In this document: positions 17,859 to 27,501 of the stretch, one piece after another
Position numbering within the stretch: the stretch's first letter is position 1
Layout: each line of letters begins with the position of its first letter
Notes under the pieces: model-generated
What the model saw: the letters and a program-made list of their open reading frames with translations, nothing else
Databases searched by the model: none
Told to the model about the DNA's origin: nothing
From: Tahibacter amnicola
GTDB taxonomy: Bacteria; Pseudomonadota; Gammaproteobacteria; Xanthomonadales; Rhodanobacteraceae
Reading direction: 5' to 3'
DNA length: 64,000 nucleotides
NCBI RefSeq assembly: GCF_025398735.1
Contig: NZ_CP104694.1
Coordinates: forward strand, 981,501 to 1,045,500
Translations under genes and position numbers: made by a program

Positions 17859-18167
17859 ATGCGACCGATTTTCCTGGTGGCTCTTGCGGTGTTTGGTACC
17901 TGCGCCGCGACGGCCCAGGCCGACGAGGTTCCCCGGCCGGCACGCCTGGGCCTGTGCGCGTCCTGCCATGGCGAGGACGGTCGTTCGACCCAGTCCGGTA
18001 CGCCTCACCTGGCCGGGCAGGACCTGGAATACCTCAAGACCGCCCTGGCCGCGTACCGCAGCGGCCAGCGCGACGTCGCCGTGATGCGTGCCGCAGTCGG
18101 TGCATTGACGCCGTCCGAACTGGATGCCCTGGCGGCCTGGTATGCCGCGCGGCCGCCGCGTCCATGA
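17859..18167 (+). CDS. Small periplasmic class I c-type cytochrome
   Basis: A 102-residue protein with a signal peptide (about residues 1-20) and one haem-binding motif CASCH followed by [17 protein letters not shown], a cytochrome c553/c4-like half domain. No obvious Met ligand is followed by a second CXXCH, so it is a monohaem electron carrier. ATG 17859 begins a proper signal peptide; an upstream start at 17793 would not. Its TGA overlaps the ATG of the next gene (ATGA at 18164-18167), so the two are translationally coupled. Confidence 0.85.
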   Translation: MRPIFLVALAVFGTCAATAQADEVPRPARLGLCASCHGEDGRSTQSGTPHLAGQDLEYLKTALAAYRSGQRDVAVMRAAVGALTPSELDALAAWYAARPPRP

Positions 18168-18952
18168 TCTGGATCGGGCCGCTGGTCGGTGCCGTGCTGG
18201 GCCTGCTGTCGATCCGCGGGGTGCCTGGGCTCATTCTCGGATTGATCGCCGGCCATCTGATCGGGCAATTCCTGCGGCCGTTCAAGACCGCGCGGCACAT
18301 CAATTTCCTCGATCCCCTGTTTGGCCTGATCGGCGCCATGGCCAAGGCGGACGGTGCCGTGTCGCAGGCGGAAATCGACGCCACCGAACACCTCATGCGC
18401 CGGCTTTGCCTGGATCCGGCCCAGCGACGCGAAGCCATCGCGCGGTTCAATGCGGGCAAGCAGTCCGGCTTTGCCATCCATGTCGCGATTGCGGACCTGA
18501 AGACCTGGTGTGGCGGCCGTCGCGACCACGCCTACATCCTGATCGACGTGCTGCTGGACGTGGTCTACGCCGAGGGTGGCACGGCTGCGGCGCGCATGGC
18601 CGTGCTGCGCGCGCTGACCCAGGCGCTGGGCATCGACGACCGCGAGCTGGCCTCGCTCGCCGCCATGCGCGGACGGCGCTGGCAGGCGGGCCAGGGCCAT
18701 GCCGGTGCGGGATCTGGCAACCACGCGCGTCCACCGCCGCCGGTCGACAGCCCGGATCCCTACACGGTGCTGGGCATCGCCGCCGATGCGGACAACCGCG
18801 CCATCAAGCGTGCCTACCGCAAGCTGATCAGCCAGCATCATCCGGACAAACTGGGCGACGTACCCGACGCCCTGCGCCGCCGCGCCGAGGAGCGCGCGCG
18901 CGAGATCAACACGGCCTACGAGCGGATAAAATCCGCGCGCGGCTTCGTCTGA
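18164..18952 (+). CDS. DjlA-like co-chaperone (TerB-like plus J domain)
   Basis: A 262-residue protein laid out like DjlA: an N-terminal hydrophobic hairpin (residues 1-40), a TerB-like helical domain beginning with [19 protein letters not shown], a Gly/Pro linker, and a C-terminal J domain with [20 protein letters not shown] and the essential HPD tripeptide in QHHPDKLG. DjlA proteins stimulate DnaK at the inner membrane. The ATG overlaps the stop of the cytochrome gene, so the two are probably co-transcribed. I leave the symbol blank because the protein could also be one of several DjlA-related paralogues. Confidence 0.85.
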   Translation: MIWIGPLVGAVLGLLSIRGVPGLILGLIAGHLIGQFLRPFKTARHINFLDPLFGLIGAMAKADGAVSQAEIDATEHLMRRLCLDPAQRREAIARFNAGKQSGFAIHVAIADLKTWCGGRRDHAYILIDVLLDVVYAEGGTAAARMAVLRALTQALGIDDRELASLAAMRGRRWQAGQGHAGAGSGNHARPPPPVDSPDPYTVLGIAADADNRAIKRAYRKLISQHHPDKLGDVPDALRRRAEERAREINTAYERIKSARGFV

Positions 18953-18987
18953 CCGGCACGACGCCGGCCCATCACAGTGAGTTACCT

Positions 18988-19677
18988 ATGTCCCGCCAGC
19001 CTGCCGTCATCGCTCCTTCCATCCTTTCCGCCGACTTCGCCCGCCTGGGCGCCGAGGTGGATGCCGTCATCGCCGCGGGCGCGGACTGGGTGCATTTCGA
19101 CGTGATGGATAATCACTACGTGCCGAACCTGACCATCGGCCCGCTGGTGTGCGAAGCCCTGCGCAAGCACGGCGTGAAAGCGCCGATCGACGTGCACCTG
19201 ATGGTCAAGCCCGTCGACCGCATCATCCCGGACTTCGCCAAGGCCGGCGCCACCTACATCAGCTTCCATCCGGAAGCGTCCGAGCACATCGACCGCACCA
19301 TCCAGCTGATCCGTGCCAGCGGGTGCAAGCCGGGCCTGGTGTTCAACCCGGCGACGCCGCTCCACTACCTCGACTACGTGCTCGACCAGCTGGACCTGAT
19401 CCTCATCATGTCGGTCAATCCCGGTTTTGGCGGGCAGAGCTTCATTCCGTCGGCGCTGGAGAAGCTGCGCCAGGTGCGCGAACGCATCGATCGCAGTGGA
19501 CGGGCGATCCGGCTGGAAATCGACGGTGGTGTAAAACCGGAAAATATCGGCGAGATCGCAGCGGCCGGCGCGGATACGTTCGTGGCCGGTTCGGCGATCT
19601 TCGGCAAGCCCGACTATGCGGCCGTCGTGCGCGACATGCGTGCGGCCATCGACGGTGCCCTTGCGACGACCGCCTGA
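18988..19677 (+). CDS. rpe: Ribulose-phosphate 3-epimerase
   Basis: A 229-residue TIM-barrel enzyme that interconverts ribulose 5-phosphate and xylulose 5-phosphate in the pentose phosphate pathway. Family motifs are plain: [33 protein letters not shown] (metal-binding His and Asp), [23 protein letters not shown] and LEIDGGVK. It lies 35 bases after the DjlA-like gene. Its stop codon sits in the loop of a perfect 12-bp inverted repeat. Confidence 0.95.
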   Translation: MSRQPAVIAPSILSADFARLGAEVDAVIAAGADWVHFDVMDNHYVPNLTIGPLVCEALRKHGVKAPIDVHLMVKPVDRIIPDFAKAGATYISFHPEASEHIDRTIQLIRASGCKPGLVFNPATPLHYLDYVLDQLDLILIMSVNPGFGGQSFIPSALEKLRQVRERIDRSGRAIRLEIDGGVKPENIGEIAAAGADTFVAGSAIFGKPDYAAVVRDMRAAIDGALATTA

Positions 19678-19689
19678 GGCGGTCGTCGC
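19663..19689. repeat. Perfect inverted repeat around the rpe stop codon
   Basis: GCGACGACCGCC (19663-19674), then TGA, then GGCGGTCGTCGC (19678-19689): a 12-bp perfect palindrome whose three-base loop is the rpe stop codon itself. No T run follows, so it is not a standard intrinsic terminator. It may be a transcript-end stabiliser or a rho-assisted end. Confidence 0.6.
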
Positions 19690-19719
19690 CACATCAGAGG
19701 GCTGCGACGGCGGTGTTTG

Positions 19720-19938
19720 TCAGAAGACGTTCCATGTGGGGTCGTCTTCGACCGGAGTGCGCGGCCGGCGGCGCGCGTGGCGCTGCATTTCCTTAAGCGG
19801 CAATGGCGAAACGAGGGCTTCGCCGCCCAGCCAGTCGCTCTCGTCATCGGCGATGCGACCACATGCGCCGGTAGCGCTGCAGTCGATCGGTTCATCACAG
19901 GGAACAATACGGAAATCAGCCGGCAGGCAGGCGTCCAT
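19720..19938 (-). CDS. Possible small protein (72 aa), unrecognised
   Basis: An open frame of 72 codons with varied amino-acid content (MDACLPADFRIVPCDEP near the start, then an acidic middle and the end DDPTWNVF) and codon use that looks like real coding in this genome, with mainly G or C in third positions. It lies 53 bases downstream of another small minus-strand ORF and may form a pair with it. No signal peptide, membrane segment or known motif. No convincing ribosome-binding site. Confidence 0.35.
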   Translation of the reverse strand: MDACLPADFRIVPCDEPIDCSATGACGRIADDESDWLGGEALVSPLPLKEMQRHARRRPRTPVEDDPTWNVF

Positions 19939-19991
19939 GAAGGGTCTCGGGTGCGGTTGGGGCAGGAGGGTTTGCCACCGCGGGCCCGGGC

Positions 19992-20114
19992 TCAGAAGCC
20001 CTGGGCCGCGACCACGAATCCCAACAGCAAGGCCCCCAGCGCGAAAAGGACCCGAAGCGGTTCGAAACCCGCTGTGAGTTCGGCATTCGGTTCCGGGCGG
20101 GGCGCATTGCTCAT
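19992..20114 (-). CDS. Possible small single-pass membrane protein (40 aa)
   Basis: A 40-codon frame beginning MSNAPRPEPNAELTAGFEP and ending in one clean hydrophobic segment (RVLFALGALLLGFVVAAQGF). An AGGA lies about seven bases before the ATG. Small one-TM proteins with a polar Pro-rich N-terminus are common and easily missed. It is divergent from the response regulator at 20299. The function cannot be told from sequence. Confidence 0.4.
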   Translation of the reverse strand: MSNAPRPEPNAELTAGFEPLRVLFALGALLLGFVVAAQGF

Positions 20115-20298
20115 TGGGGTCCTCGTCAGTGTGGTGGCAGGTCCATTCCAACCGGTACAGCGGGTCACGCTGCTGCCGGGATGCGCCTTTGTACCGACCA
20201 GATCTGGCAATTCACGGGCAAGTGCGCGTCCGGCGTTGCGGGGGGCGGAGTCCCGTCGATAAAGTCCGCCCCAATCTCCGCCGCCGAGTAGCGACGCC

Positions 20299-20988
20299 AT
20301 GCCCCGCAGTATCGCCATTGTCGAAGACGAACCACTGATCCGTGCGAACTACGTCGAGGCGCTGACCCGTTTCGGCTACGAGGTACGCGGCTATGCCTCG
20401 CGTCCGGAGGCGGAGGCGGCATTTGCCATGCGGCTGCCGGAGCTGGTGATCATCGACGTGGGCCTGGGCGATGAGCCCGAGGGTGGCTTCGACCTGTGCC
20501 GCGGCCTGCGGTCGCGCGCCGCGGCGCTGCCGATCCTGTTCCTGACTGCCCGTGACTCGGACCTGGACGTCATCTCCGGCCTGCGCCTGGGCGCCGACGA
20601 CTACCTCACCAAGGATGTCTCGCTGCATCAGCTCGCCGCACGCATCAACGCCTTGTTCCGCCGCATGGACGCCCTGCGCAAGCCGGCCGATGCCGAGAGC
20701 GTGATCGAGCATGGCCCGCTCAAGCTGGAGCAGGAACGCATGCGCATCACCTGGAACGGCGAGGAGGTGCCGTTGACGGTGACCGAGTTCTGGATGGTGC
20801 ACACGATGGTGCGTTTCCCCGGTCACGTGAAAAACCGCGACCAGCTCATGCGGGAGGCCCAGGTGGTGGTCGACGATGCCACCATCACCTCGCACATCAA
20901 GCGCATCCGCAAGAAGTTCCTCGCCATCGACGCGGCCTTCGACGGCATCGAAACCGTCCATGGCGTCGGCTATCGCTGGAAGCCGTAA
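20299..20988 (+). CDS. OmpR-family response regulator of the proteobacterial dedicated-sortase type
   Basis: A 229-residue regulator. The receiver domain has VEDE, phospho-acceptor Asp53 in VIIDVGLGDEPEGG, LTARDS and the KD lysine of YLTKDVSLHQ. The C-terminal winged helix includes LTVTEFWMVHTMV and DDATITSHIKRIRKKF, ending VHGVGYRWKP. The inserted GDEPEGG after the Asp and the wording of the winged helix match what I recall of the response regulator in the proteobacterial dedicated sortase system. It binds DNA and probably controls a small regulon. The kinase gene follows 56 bases downstream. No sortase gene is seen nearby. Confidence 0.8.
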   Translation: MPRSIAIVEDEPLIRANYVEALTRFGYEVRGYASRPEAEAAFAMRLPELVIIDVGLGDEPEGGFDLCRGLRSRAAALPILFLTARDSDLDVISGLRLGADDYLTKDVSLHQLAARINALFRRMDALRKPADAESVIEHGPLKLEQERMRITWNGEEVPLTVTEFWMVHTMVRFPGHVKNRDQLMREAQVVVDDATITSHIKRIRKKFLAIDAAFDGIETVHGVGYRWKP

Positions 20989-21044
20989 CGGTTCCCAGCC
21001 TGTTTCCCGCGCCGGCTGCGGTGCGCTCTGCCGGTGCAGGTCTC

Positions 21045-23087
21045 ATGTCTCTACGTCAGAAATTGCTGCTCGTCGCCCTGTCGATGCTGGCCTTGCCCTG
21101 GGCCGGTTGGCAGTTCGTACGGCAGATGGAAGTGCTCCTGCGCCAGGGCCAGGAGCAGACGCTGATCGCCTCGGGCAAGGCGCTGTCGCGCAGCCTCGTT
21201 GCGATCAACGCGGCATTGCCGCCGCCGGGATCGGCGGTGTACGTGCATGACCTGACGGTTCCGATTGCCATCGACGGTTACGGTGACGACTGGTCCACCG
21301 TGCGTCCGTATTTCCAGGCGCTCGGTCCGGCAACCGATGCTCAGAAAGTGAAAATGGTACTTGGCAAAGATGCGCAATGGCTGCACGGCTTCGTCGAGGT
21401 GCGCGACCGCACCCGCCAGCGTGCCGATGCGCATGATCCGCAGGCCGCCCGCGCCGACCGGCTGGAACTGGAGTTCTCCCGCGCCGGCTTTACGCGCCGC
21501 TATTGGCTGGCCAGCGCCGCGCCCGGTCCTTTTGAAGCGTTGCCCAGCGGCATGGAAGGCGGGCCATTGCCGCTGACGATCACCGGTGAGTGGCAGGAAG
21601 ACGCCGCCGGCTATCGGATCGAATTCCGCGTGCCGACCAGCCAGGCGCCGGATACGCTGTCGCTCAAGCTGGTCGATACCGGCGAACCCGACGCCATCGC
21701 GGGCAGCGAACCGATGACCTTGCTGCATTACTCCACGTCGCTGGCCCGCGAACTGGAACAGTTCGCTCCCGAATCCACCCGCGTGCGCCTGATCAGCGGC
21801 GATGGCTGGCTCGTTGCCGAAAGCGGCGCAGTGGCGCAGGTGCAGCCGCGCGGCGAAACCGAGGCGCCATCCTGGCTGGCGCGCTGGGCCTACCGCTGGC
21901 TGATCGCACCGGCGCTGCAGGGCACCCCGGCGCTGGCGCAGAGCCAGGCCCGCCTGGACGCGGCCGAATCGCTCCAGGCGCTGTCGGGCGTGCCGGCGGC
22001 CACCTGGCGCGCCGGTTCATCGCCCGGTGACGTTGTTCTGGTTGCGGCCGTTCCGCTGATCGTCGACCGCGAGACCCGTGGTGCCGTGCTGCTGGAACAG
22101 ACCAACACGGCATTGCCACTGCTGACCGATGCGGCGCTCAAGCGGCTCGGGCTGGTCAGCCTTGGCGTGCTCGCGTTGGCGGCTGGCGTGTTGTTCGCGT
22201 TCGCGACCTGGCTGTCGGTGCGGATCCGACGCCTGCGCGATGGCGCCGAGCGCGCGACAGCAGCGGATGGACGCCTGGAAGGCCGCGTCCCGCTGACCGA
22301 CAGCAAGGACGAACTGGGCGACCTGGCCCGCAGCTTCCAGCAGCTGCTCGACGCGATCGCCGCCTATACCGACTACCTGCGCACCCTGGCCTCCAAGCTT
22401 TCCCACGAACTCCATACGCCGCTCGCGATCGTCAAATCCTCGCTGGACAACCTCGAACACCAGCCGATCTCGTCGGAAGCCCGTGCCTACGTCGGCCGCG
22501 CGCGCGACGGTATTGATCGCCTGGTCGCCATCGTGCGGGCGATGAGCGAGGCCAGCCGCATGGAACGTGCGATCGCGTCGGCCGATGCCGAGGATTTCGA
22601 CCTCTCCGAAGTGGCGCGCGGCTGCGCGGAGTCCTATCGCGCGCTGGCTGCGCCGCGCGACATCATCATCAACGTCCCCGACCAGCTGATGCCGATGCAC
22701 GGCGCGCCGGAACTGATTGCCCAGGCCCTGGACAAGCTGTTCGACAACGCGCGCTCGTTCACGCCGGAGCACGGCTGGATCCGCATCGGCCTCGAACCGG
22801 ACGCCACCGGTATGGTGCTGAGCGTGGCCAACCAGGGGCCACTCCTGCCGGCGGCCATGCACGGGCGTCTGTTCGATTCGCTGGTCAGCCTGCGCGATGG
22901 CGCCGGGCGGGGCGACGTGCCGCACCTGGGCCTGGGACTGTACGTCGTGCGGCTGGTGGCCGAGCGGCATGGTGGCAAGGCCTCGGCACACAACCTTCCG
23001 GGCGGTGATGGCGTCGAATTCGTGCTGCATCTGAGCGGCATGCCGCGCGAATCGGTGGCGTCGCGGGCACCGATGGCGCGGCGCTGA
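21045..23087 (+). CDS. Sensor histidine kinase of the proteobacterial dedicated-sortase type
   Basis: A 680-residue inner-membrane kinase: TM1 at about residues 7-24, a large periplasmic sensor of roughly 330 residues (VYVHDLTVPIAIDGYGDDW suggests a carbohydrate-binding-like beta domain), TM2 at about 364-386, HAMP, H-box LASKLSHELHTPLAIVKSSL with His454, and a HATPase domain with NARSF and LGLGLYVV. Length, sensor and H-box agree with the kinase of the dedicated sortase system. ATG 21045 gives a proper first TM; a GTG at 21021 is unlikely. It follows its response regulator and precedes a TPR-PAS protein. Confidence 0.82.
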   Translation: MSLRQKLLLVALSMLALPWAGWQFVRQMEVLLRQGQEQTLIASGKALSRSLVAINAALPPPGSAVYVHDLTVPIAIDGYGDDWSTVRPYFQALGPATDAQKVKMVLGKDAQWLHGFVEVRDRTRQRADAHDPQAARADRLELEFSRAGFTRRYWLASAAPGPFEALPSGMEGGPLPLTITGEWQEDAAGYRIEFRVPTSQAPDTLSLKLVDTGEPDAIAGSEPMTLLHYSTSLARELEQFAPESTRVRLISGDGWLVAESGAVAQVQPRGETEAPSWLARWAYRWLIAPALQGTPALAQSQARLDAAESLQALSGVPAATWRAGSSPGDVVLVAAVPLIVDRETRGAVLLEQTNTALPLLTDAALKRLGLVSLGVLALAAGVLFAFATWLSVRIRRLRDGAERATAADGRLEGRVPLTDSKDELGDLARSFQQLLDAIAAYTDYLRTLASKLSHELHTPLAIVKSSLDNLEHQPISSEARAYVGRARDGIDRLVAIVRAMSEASRMERAIASADAEDFDLSEVARGCAESYRALAAPRDIIINVPDQLMPMHGAPELIAQALDKLFDNARSFTPEHGWIRIGLEPDATGMVLSVANQGPLLPAAMHGRLFDSLVSLRDGAGRGDVPHLGLGLYVVRLVAERHGGKASAHNLPGGDGVEFVLHLSGMPRESVASRAPMARR

Positions 23088-23227
23088 GCCGTGCGCGGCG
23101 CACGGTAGCGCGTGCCGGCCGGCATGCACCGTCCCGTGGGTCGCTGGCACACTGGCGCGATTGACTCGCGCGGGAGACGTCGCGGAATGCGGCAATCGAG
23201 ATTGGTACGGAGCCGGGCAACACGGAG

Positions 23228-25444
23228 ATGGCCATGATGGCCGCGCCCCTGCTCTGGGCGGCATTCGCCCTCGCCGGTGCCGCACCGGATGTGGCACAGA
23301 CCTGCCGTGACCGCCAGCAGCAACCGGCCCAGGCGGTGCAGGCCTGCCAGGCGGCTTACACCGCGGCCGTAGCGGCCGGCGACCGGTCCACGGCCGACGA
23401 AGTGCTGTTGCGCCAGGTCGATGCGGAACTGGCGCTGGGCGACTTCGGCGCCGCCCGCCGGTTGCTGGATCAGGCCGAGCGCGCCGTGCAGCCGCCTGCG
23501 GGCATGCAGGCGTATCGGGTCGCCCGCCGGCGCGGCATCCTCGCTTACCGCCAGGACGCCGTCGGCGACGCACTGGCGCAGTTTCGCCAGGCGCGCGAGA
23601 TGGCCGTGGCGATCGGTGACACCAAGGCCCAGGCCCAGTCCTGGAATGACGAAGGCAATGCCTTGCGTCGCCTTGGCAGCTACCGGGAAGCCCTGCAGGC
23701 CTACCTGACCAGCCTGGATCTGCAACGCCAGCTGGGCAGCGAACAGCTCGGTCCCGTGCTCAACAATCTGGGCGATCTCTACCGCGACCTGGGCGACCCG
23801 GCCTCGGCCGCCGCGCGCTATCAGGAAGCCCTCGCGGACCACGAGGCGCACGGCCGCGCATTGGATATCGCCCATACGCTGGAAGGCCTGGCTGCCAGCG
23901 CAATGGACGCCGGGGATCATCCCGCGGCGAAACGCCACCTGGATCGCGCCCTGGGAACGTTCCGCCAGAAGCAGGCCCGTGCGGACGAACTGCGGGTGGG
24001 TATCGCCCTGGCACGACTGGCGCTCGACACCGGCGACCTGCCGGCCGCGCGTGAGTCGCTGGCGGCGAGTGAACGGCTGGCCGTGACGCTGGGCATTGGC
24101 GTGAACGCGGGCCTGGCGCAGGAACAGGCACGCCTGGCACTGGCTACGGGCGATGCCCCGTCTGCCGCCGCGCGCCTGGCAGCCACCCTGGCCGCGTTAC
24201 CGCCCGATGCCCCGGAACGGGCGAGCCTGCTTTCCCTGGAGGCAAAGGCCGCTGCGGCGGCCGGCGACTACCAGGCTGCCTATGCGCGGGCCCTGGCCTA
24301 CCAGGCCGCGGATGCCGCCCGCCGCGATGCCGAGCACGACCGTCGCCTGGAGCAGTTGCGCGTCCGTTTTGAAGTGGCGGAAAAGGAGCGGGCGCTGGCC
24401 ACGCTGGCGGCGGAATCGCATCTGCGCGAATCGCGTCTGCGCCAGCGCACCGCGCAGCTGTGGCTGACGGCAAGCCTGTCCGCGCTGGGATTTATCGTGG
24501 TGGCATTCGGCGTGTACCGGTACCGCGAACGGTCGCGGCTTGCGGCGGCGCGGCGCGAAGCCGTCCTGGCTGCCGAGGCGGCGCATTACCGGGAGGCGGC
24601 GGCGGCACTCGAACTGGATCGGCGTCGCGTGCAGTCGCTGCTCGATCGCGGTGCCACCGCGCTGCTGGCGCTGGATGCGGGCGGCGCGGTCATTGCCGCG
24701 AACACGGCGGCGACAGCGCTGTTGTCGCCGGCCGGCCCGGTGATCGGCTGCACCCTGGCGGATCTGCTCGATGCCGACTCGCGCCGCCAGCTGGAACAGG
24801 CCCTGGGCCGTATCGACGAGGGCGAAGGGCCGGCGGATGTCAGCCTCACGGTGCGCGGCGGTACCGTGATGCACCGGGTGCGCCTGGCAGCGGCGGACGC
24901 GGTGGAAGGCATGGCCGTGGTGACCTGGCTGCCCGGTCCGCAGGGCGCCGCTGTGAAAGACGCGACGATTTACGACACCCTGCCGGACGATCCCGAATCG
25001 GCCCTGGGCGTCGCCAGCGTGGCGCTGCAGGTGGACACGGCGCTGCTGCGTATCGCGGCGGACGTGGAACCGTTTGCGTCGGCCGGCGATACCACGGACG
25101 ACGCCCTCGACGACAGCGGCGCCGATGGTTTCCGGCGTGAACTGGTCGAGCTGATGGTCTGTGCCGTGTCGGCCTGGGAGGAGTCCACGGGCAAGACACG
25201 CATCGACCTGGCCGAGAAGAGCCGGGTCTGGCGCGTGACGGTCGACGACGGCCGGCTGCGCGTGCGGGCGATGGAACGCTATCTGACGCTGGCACGCCTG
25301 CCGCGCCAGCCGCGCTGGCGGGAAGTGCTGCGCACTGCGTTCTACGTGCTGGCCGAGTGCCGGCTCGATGCCGGCGTACGCGAACGCCTGCGCAGCCTGG
25401 CCGATGCCGTCCAGGCTGCCGTGCGGCGCCGCGCGCTGTCGTGA
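23228..25444 (+). CDS. Exported TPR, transmembrane and PAS-like protein
   Basis: A 738-residue protein. A signal sequence (residues 1-18) leads into about nine TPR-like helical repeats (residues 25-380; for example NNLGDLYRDLGDPASAAARYQEAL), a coiled coil, one membrane segment (about 411-432), a second coiled coil and a PAS-like domain (about 465-575; LLDRGATALLALDAGGAVIAAN). The last 150 residues have no motif I recognise, neither kinase, GGDEF nor HTH. The layout suggests a periplasmic TPR sensor talking to a cytoplasmic PAS region. It lies 140 bases after the dedicated-sortase-type kinase and may belong to its signalling path. Confidence 0.7.
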   Translation: MAMMAAPLLWAAFALAGAAPDVAQTCRDRQQQPAQAVQACQAAYTAAVAAGDRSTADEVLLRQVDAELALGDFGAARRLLDQAERAVQPPAGMQAYRVARRRGILAYRQDAVGDALAQFRQAREMAVAIGDTKAQAQSWNDEGNALRRLGSYREALQAYLTSLDLQRQLGSEQLGPVLNNLGDLYRDLGDPASAAARYQEALADHEAHGRALDIAHTLEGLAASAMDAGDHPAAKRHLDRALGTFRQKQARADELRVGIALARLALDTGDLPAARESLAASERLAVTLGIGVNAGLAQEQARLALATGDAPSAAARLAATLAALPPDAPERASLLSLEAKAAAAAGDYQAAYARALAYQAADAARRDAEHDRRLEQLRVRFEVAEKERALATLAAESHLRESRLRQRTAQLWLTASLSALGFIVVAFGVYRYRERSRLAAARREAVLAAEAAHYREAAAALELDRRRVQSLLDRGATALLALDAGGAVIAANTAATALLSPAGPVIGCTLADLLDADSRRQLEQALGRIDEGEGPADVSLTVRGGTVMHRVRLAAADAVEGMAVVTWLPGPQGAAVKDATIYDTLPDDPESALGVASVALQVDTALLRIAADVEPFASAGDTTDDALDDSGADGFRRELVELMVCAVSAWEESTGKTRIDLAEKSRVWRVTVDDGRLRVRAMERYLTLARLPRQPRWREVLRTAFYVLAECRLDAGVRERLRSLADAVQAAVRRRALS

Positions 25445-25576
25445 TCCGTTTGCTACGAATGAAATAGCAATCCGGTTCCGCTGACGACCGGGCAGGTTGA
25501 CATACCTCTGGCCACCGCCCGGTACGGCCCATCCACCAAGCCGGATTGCCGGCGTGGCCTTATGCATTTGCCTGAG

Positions 25577-25605
25577 CTGACCTTTGCGCATCAAGGGCTT
25601 ATCAT
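25577..25605 (+). promoter_or_regulatory. Probable sigma-70 promoter for trpD
   Basis: CTGACC (25577-25582) and TATCAT (25600-25605) with a 17-base spacer match the -35 and -10 boxes at 4/6 and 5/6. Transcription would start about 23 bases before the trpD GTG. Seen by eye only. Confidence 0.45.
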
Positions 25606-25634
25606 CGTCCATTCGATACCGTCGGAGGCGAGCC

Positions 25635-26666
25635 GTGCCGATCACCCCGCAACAGGCGCTACAGCGCACGATTGAACACCGCGAGATCTTCCACGACGAG
25701 ATGGTGGATCTGATGCGCCAGATCATGAGCGGCAGCGTATCGCCCACGATGGTAGCCGCCATCATCACCGGCCTGCGCGTGAAGAAGGAAACCGTCGGCG
25801 AGATCGCCGCCGCCGCGCGGGTGATGCGCGAGATGGCCACGCCGGTGGTCGCGCCGGCCTATCCGCACTTTGTGGATATTGTCGGTACCGGCGGCGACAG
25901 CGCCAACAGCTTCAATATCTCGACCGCGGCAATGTTCGTGGTGGCGGCGTCCGGCGTGAATGTCGCCAAGCACGGCAATCGCAGCGTGTCGTCCAAGTCC
26001 GGCAGTGCCGATGTGCTCGAAGCGCTTGGTGCCCGCATCGACCTGGATGCCGAGCGTGTCGCCGAGTGTCTGGCGGAAACGCGGATCGGCTTCATGTTCG
26101 CCCCCAACCATCATCCGGCCATGCGCGTGGTCGCGCCGGTGCGCAAGGAGATGGGCGTTCGAACCTTGTTCAACATACTCGGCCCGCTGACGAATCCGGC
26201 GAATGCGCCGAACATCCTGATGGGCGTATTCCATGCGGACCTCGTCGGCATCCAGATCCGCGTCCTGCAGGAACTGGGCGCGCAGCATGCGCTGGTGGTG
26301 CACGGCAAGGATGGCCTGGACGAAATTTCCCTGGGCGGCGCCACCCTGGTGGGCGAGCTCAAGGACGGCGTCGTGCGCGAGTACGAGATCGAGCCGGAGG
26401 AATTCGGCTTTGCTATGGCGTCCTCGCGCCAGCTGGCGGTCGCTGACGCGAACGAATCGCGTACCCGCGTGCTGGAGGTGCTCGACAACCAGCCGGGCGT
26501 CGCACGCGACATCGTCCTGCTCAACGCCGGTGCCGCCCTGTACGCGGCCAACCTGGCCGCCTCGATCGCCGAAGGCATTGCCGTCGCCAACGAGGCGATT
26601 GTCACCGGCGAGGCCCGCGCCAAGCTCGACCAGTTCGTCGCTGCCACGCAGCGCCTGGCCGGGTAG
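25635..26666 (+). CDS. trpD: Anthranilate phosphoribosyltransferase
   Basis: TrpD transfers phosphoribose from PRPP to anthranilate, the second step of tryptophan synthesis. The 343-residue protein has the family's PRPP-binding run [38 protein letters not shown], and the anthranilate-side [20 protein letters not shown] and NILGPLTNP. The start is GTG 25635 (VPITPQQAL) behind GGAGGCGAG. It is followed after 43 bases by trpC. Unlike in many trp clusters, trpG is not directly upstream here; that place is taken by the TPR-PAS gene. Confidence 0.95.
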   Translation: MPITPQQALQRTIEHREIFHDEMVDLMRQIMSGSVSPTMVAAIITGLRVKKETVGEIAAAARVMREMATPVVAPAYPHFVDIVGTGGDSANSFNISTAAMFVVAASGVNVAKHGNRSVSSKSGSADVLEALGARIDLDAERVAECLAETRIGFMFAPNHHPAMRVVAPVRKEMGVRTLFNILGPLTNPANAPNILMGVFHADLVGIQIRVLQELGAQHALVVHGKDGLDEISLGGATLVGELKDGVVREYEIEPEEFGFAMASSRQLAVADANESRTRVLEVLDNQPGVARDIVLLNAGAALYAANLAASIAEGIAVANEAIVTGEARAKLDQFVAATQRLAG

Positions 26667-26709
26667 GGCGCTGCGCGCACATCCACTTGCACGAACGACC
26701 AGGTAACCC

Positions 26710-27501
26710 ATGAGCGATATCCTGACCAAGATCCTGCGGCGCAAGGCCGAAGAAATCGCCGCGCGCAGCAGCGCGGTATCGCTGCGCGAGCTGTCGGCGC
26801 GCGCGGCCGACGCGCCGCCCGCGCGGGGATTTCGCGACGCGCTGGAATCGCGCATCGCCGCCGGTGCTCCGGCGGTGATCGCCGAGATCAAGAAAGCGAG
26901 TCCGAGCAAGGGCGTGATCCGTCCGGATTTTCATCCCGCCGAGATTGCCCGTAGCTACGAAGCCGGCGGCGCGGCGTGCCTGTCCGTGCTGACCGACGTC
27001 GACTTCTTCCAGGGCGCCGACGCCTACCTGCAGCAGGCCCGGGCCGCCTGTGCGCTGCCGGTACTGCGCAAGGATTTCACCATCGATGCCTACCAGGTGT
27101 ATGAAGCGCGCGTCCTGGGGGCGGACTGCATCCTGCTGATCGTGGCCGCCTTGGGCGACGCCGCGCTGGCGGAGCTTTCCATGCTGGCGCTGGAGCTGGG
27201 CATGGACGTGCTGGTCGAGGTGCACGATGCGGAGGAGCTGGATCGCGCGCTGGCCATCTCCGCGCCGCTGATCGGCATCAACAACCGCAACCTGCGGACG
27301 TTCGAGGTGTCGCTGGACACCACCCTTTCGCTGCGCGATCGCGTTCCGCCAGACCGCCTTCTGGTGACCGAGAGCGGCGTGCTCGCGCCCGCAGACGTGC
27401 AGCGTCTGCGCGCCAACGCCATCCACGCCTTCCTTGTCGGCGAGGCGTTCATGCGCGCGGTTGATCCCGGCGCCGAACTGCGGCGGCTGTTTGATGCCTG
27501 A
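26710..27501 (+). CDS. trpC: Indole-3-glycerol-phosphate synthase
   Basis: A 263-residue TIM barrel that closes the indole ring in tryptophan synthesis. Motifs include [40 protein letters not shown] (catalytic Lys), [13 protein letters not shown] and TESGV. It is a free-standing TrpC, not fused to TrpF. ATG 26710 has an AGGT 6-9 bases before it. Its 3' end overlaps the next ORF by eight bases, so the HAD gene is probably expressed with it. Confidence 0.95.
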   Translation: MSDILTKILRRKAEEIAARSSAVSLRELSARAADAPPARGFRDALESRIAAGAPAVIAEIKKASPSKGVIRPDFHPAEIARSYEAGGAACLSVLTDVDFFQGADAYLQQARAACALPVLRKDFTIDAYQVYEARVLGADCILLIVAALGDAALAELSMLALELGMDVLVEVHDAEELDRALAISAPLIGINNRNLRTFEVSLDTTLSLRDRVPPDRLLVTESGVLAPADVQRLRANAIHAFLVGEAFMRAVDPGAELRRLFDA

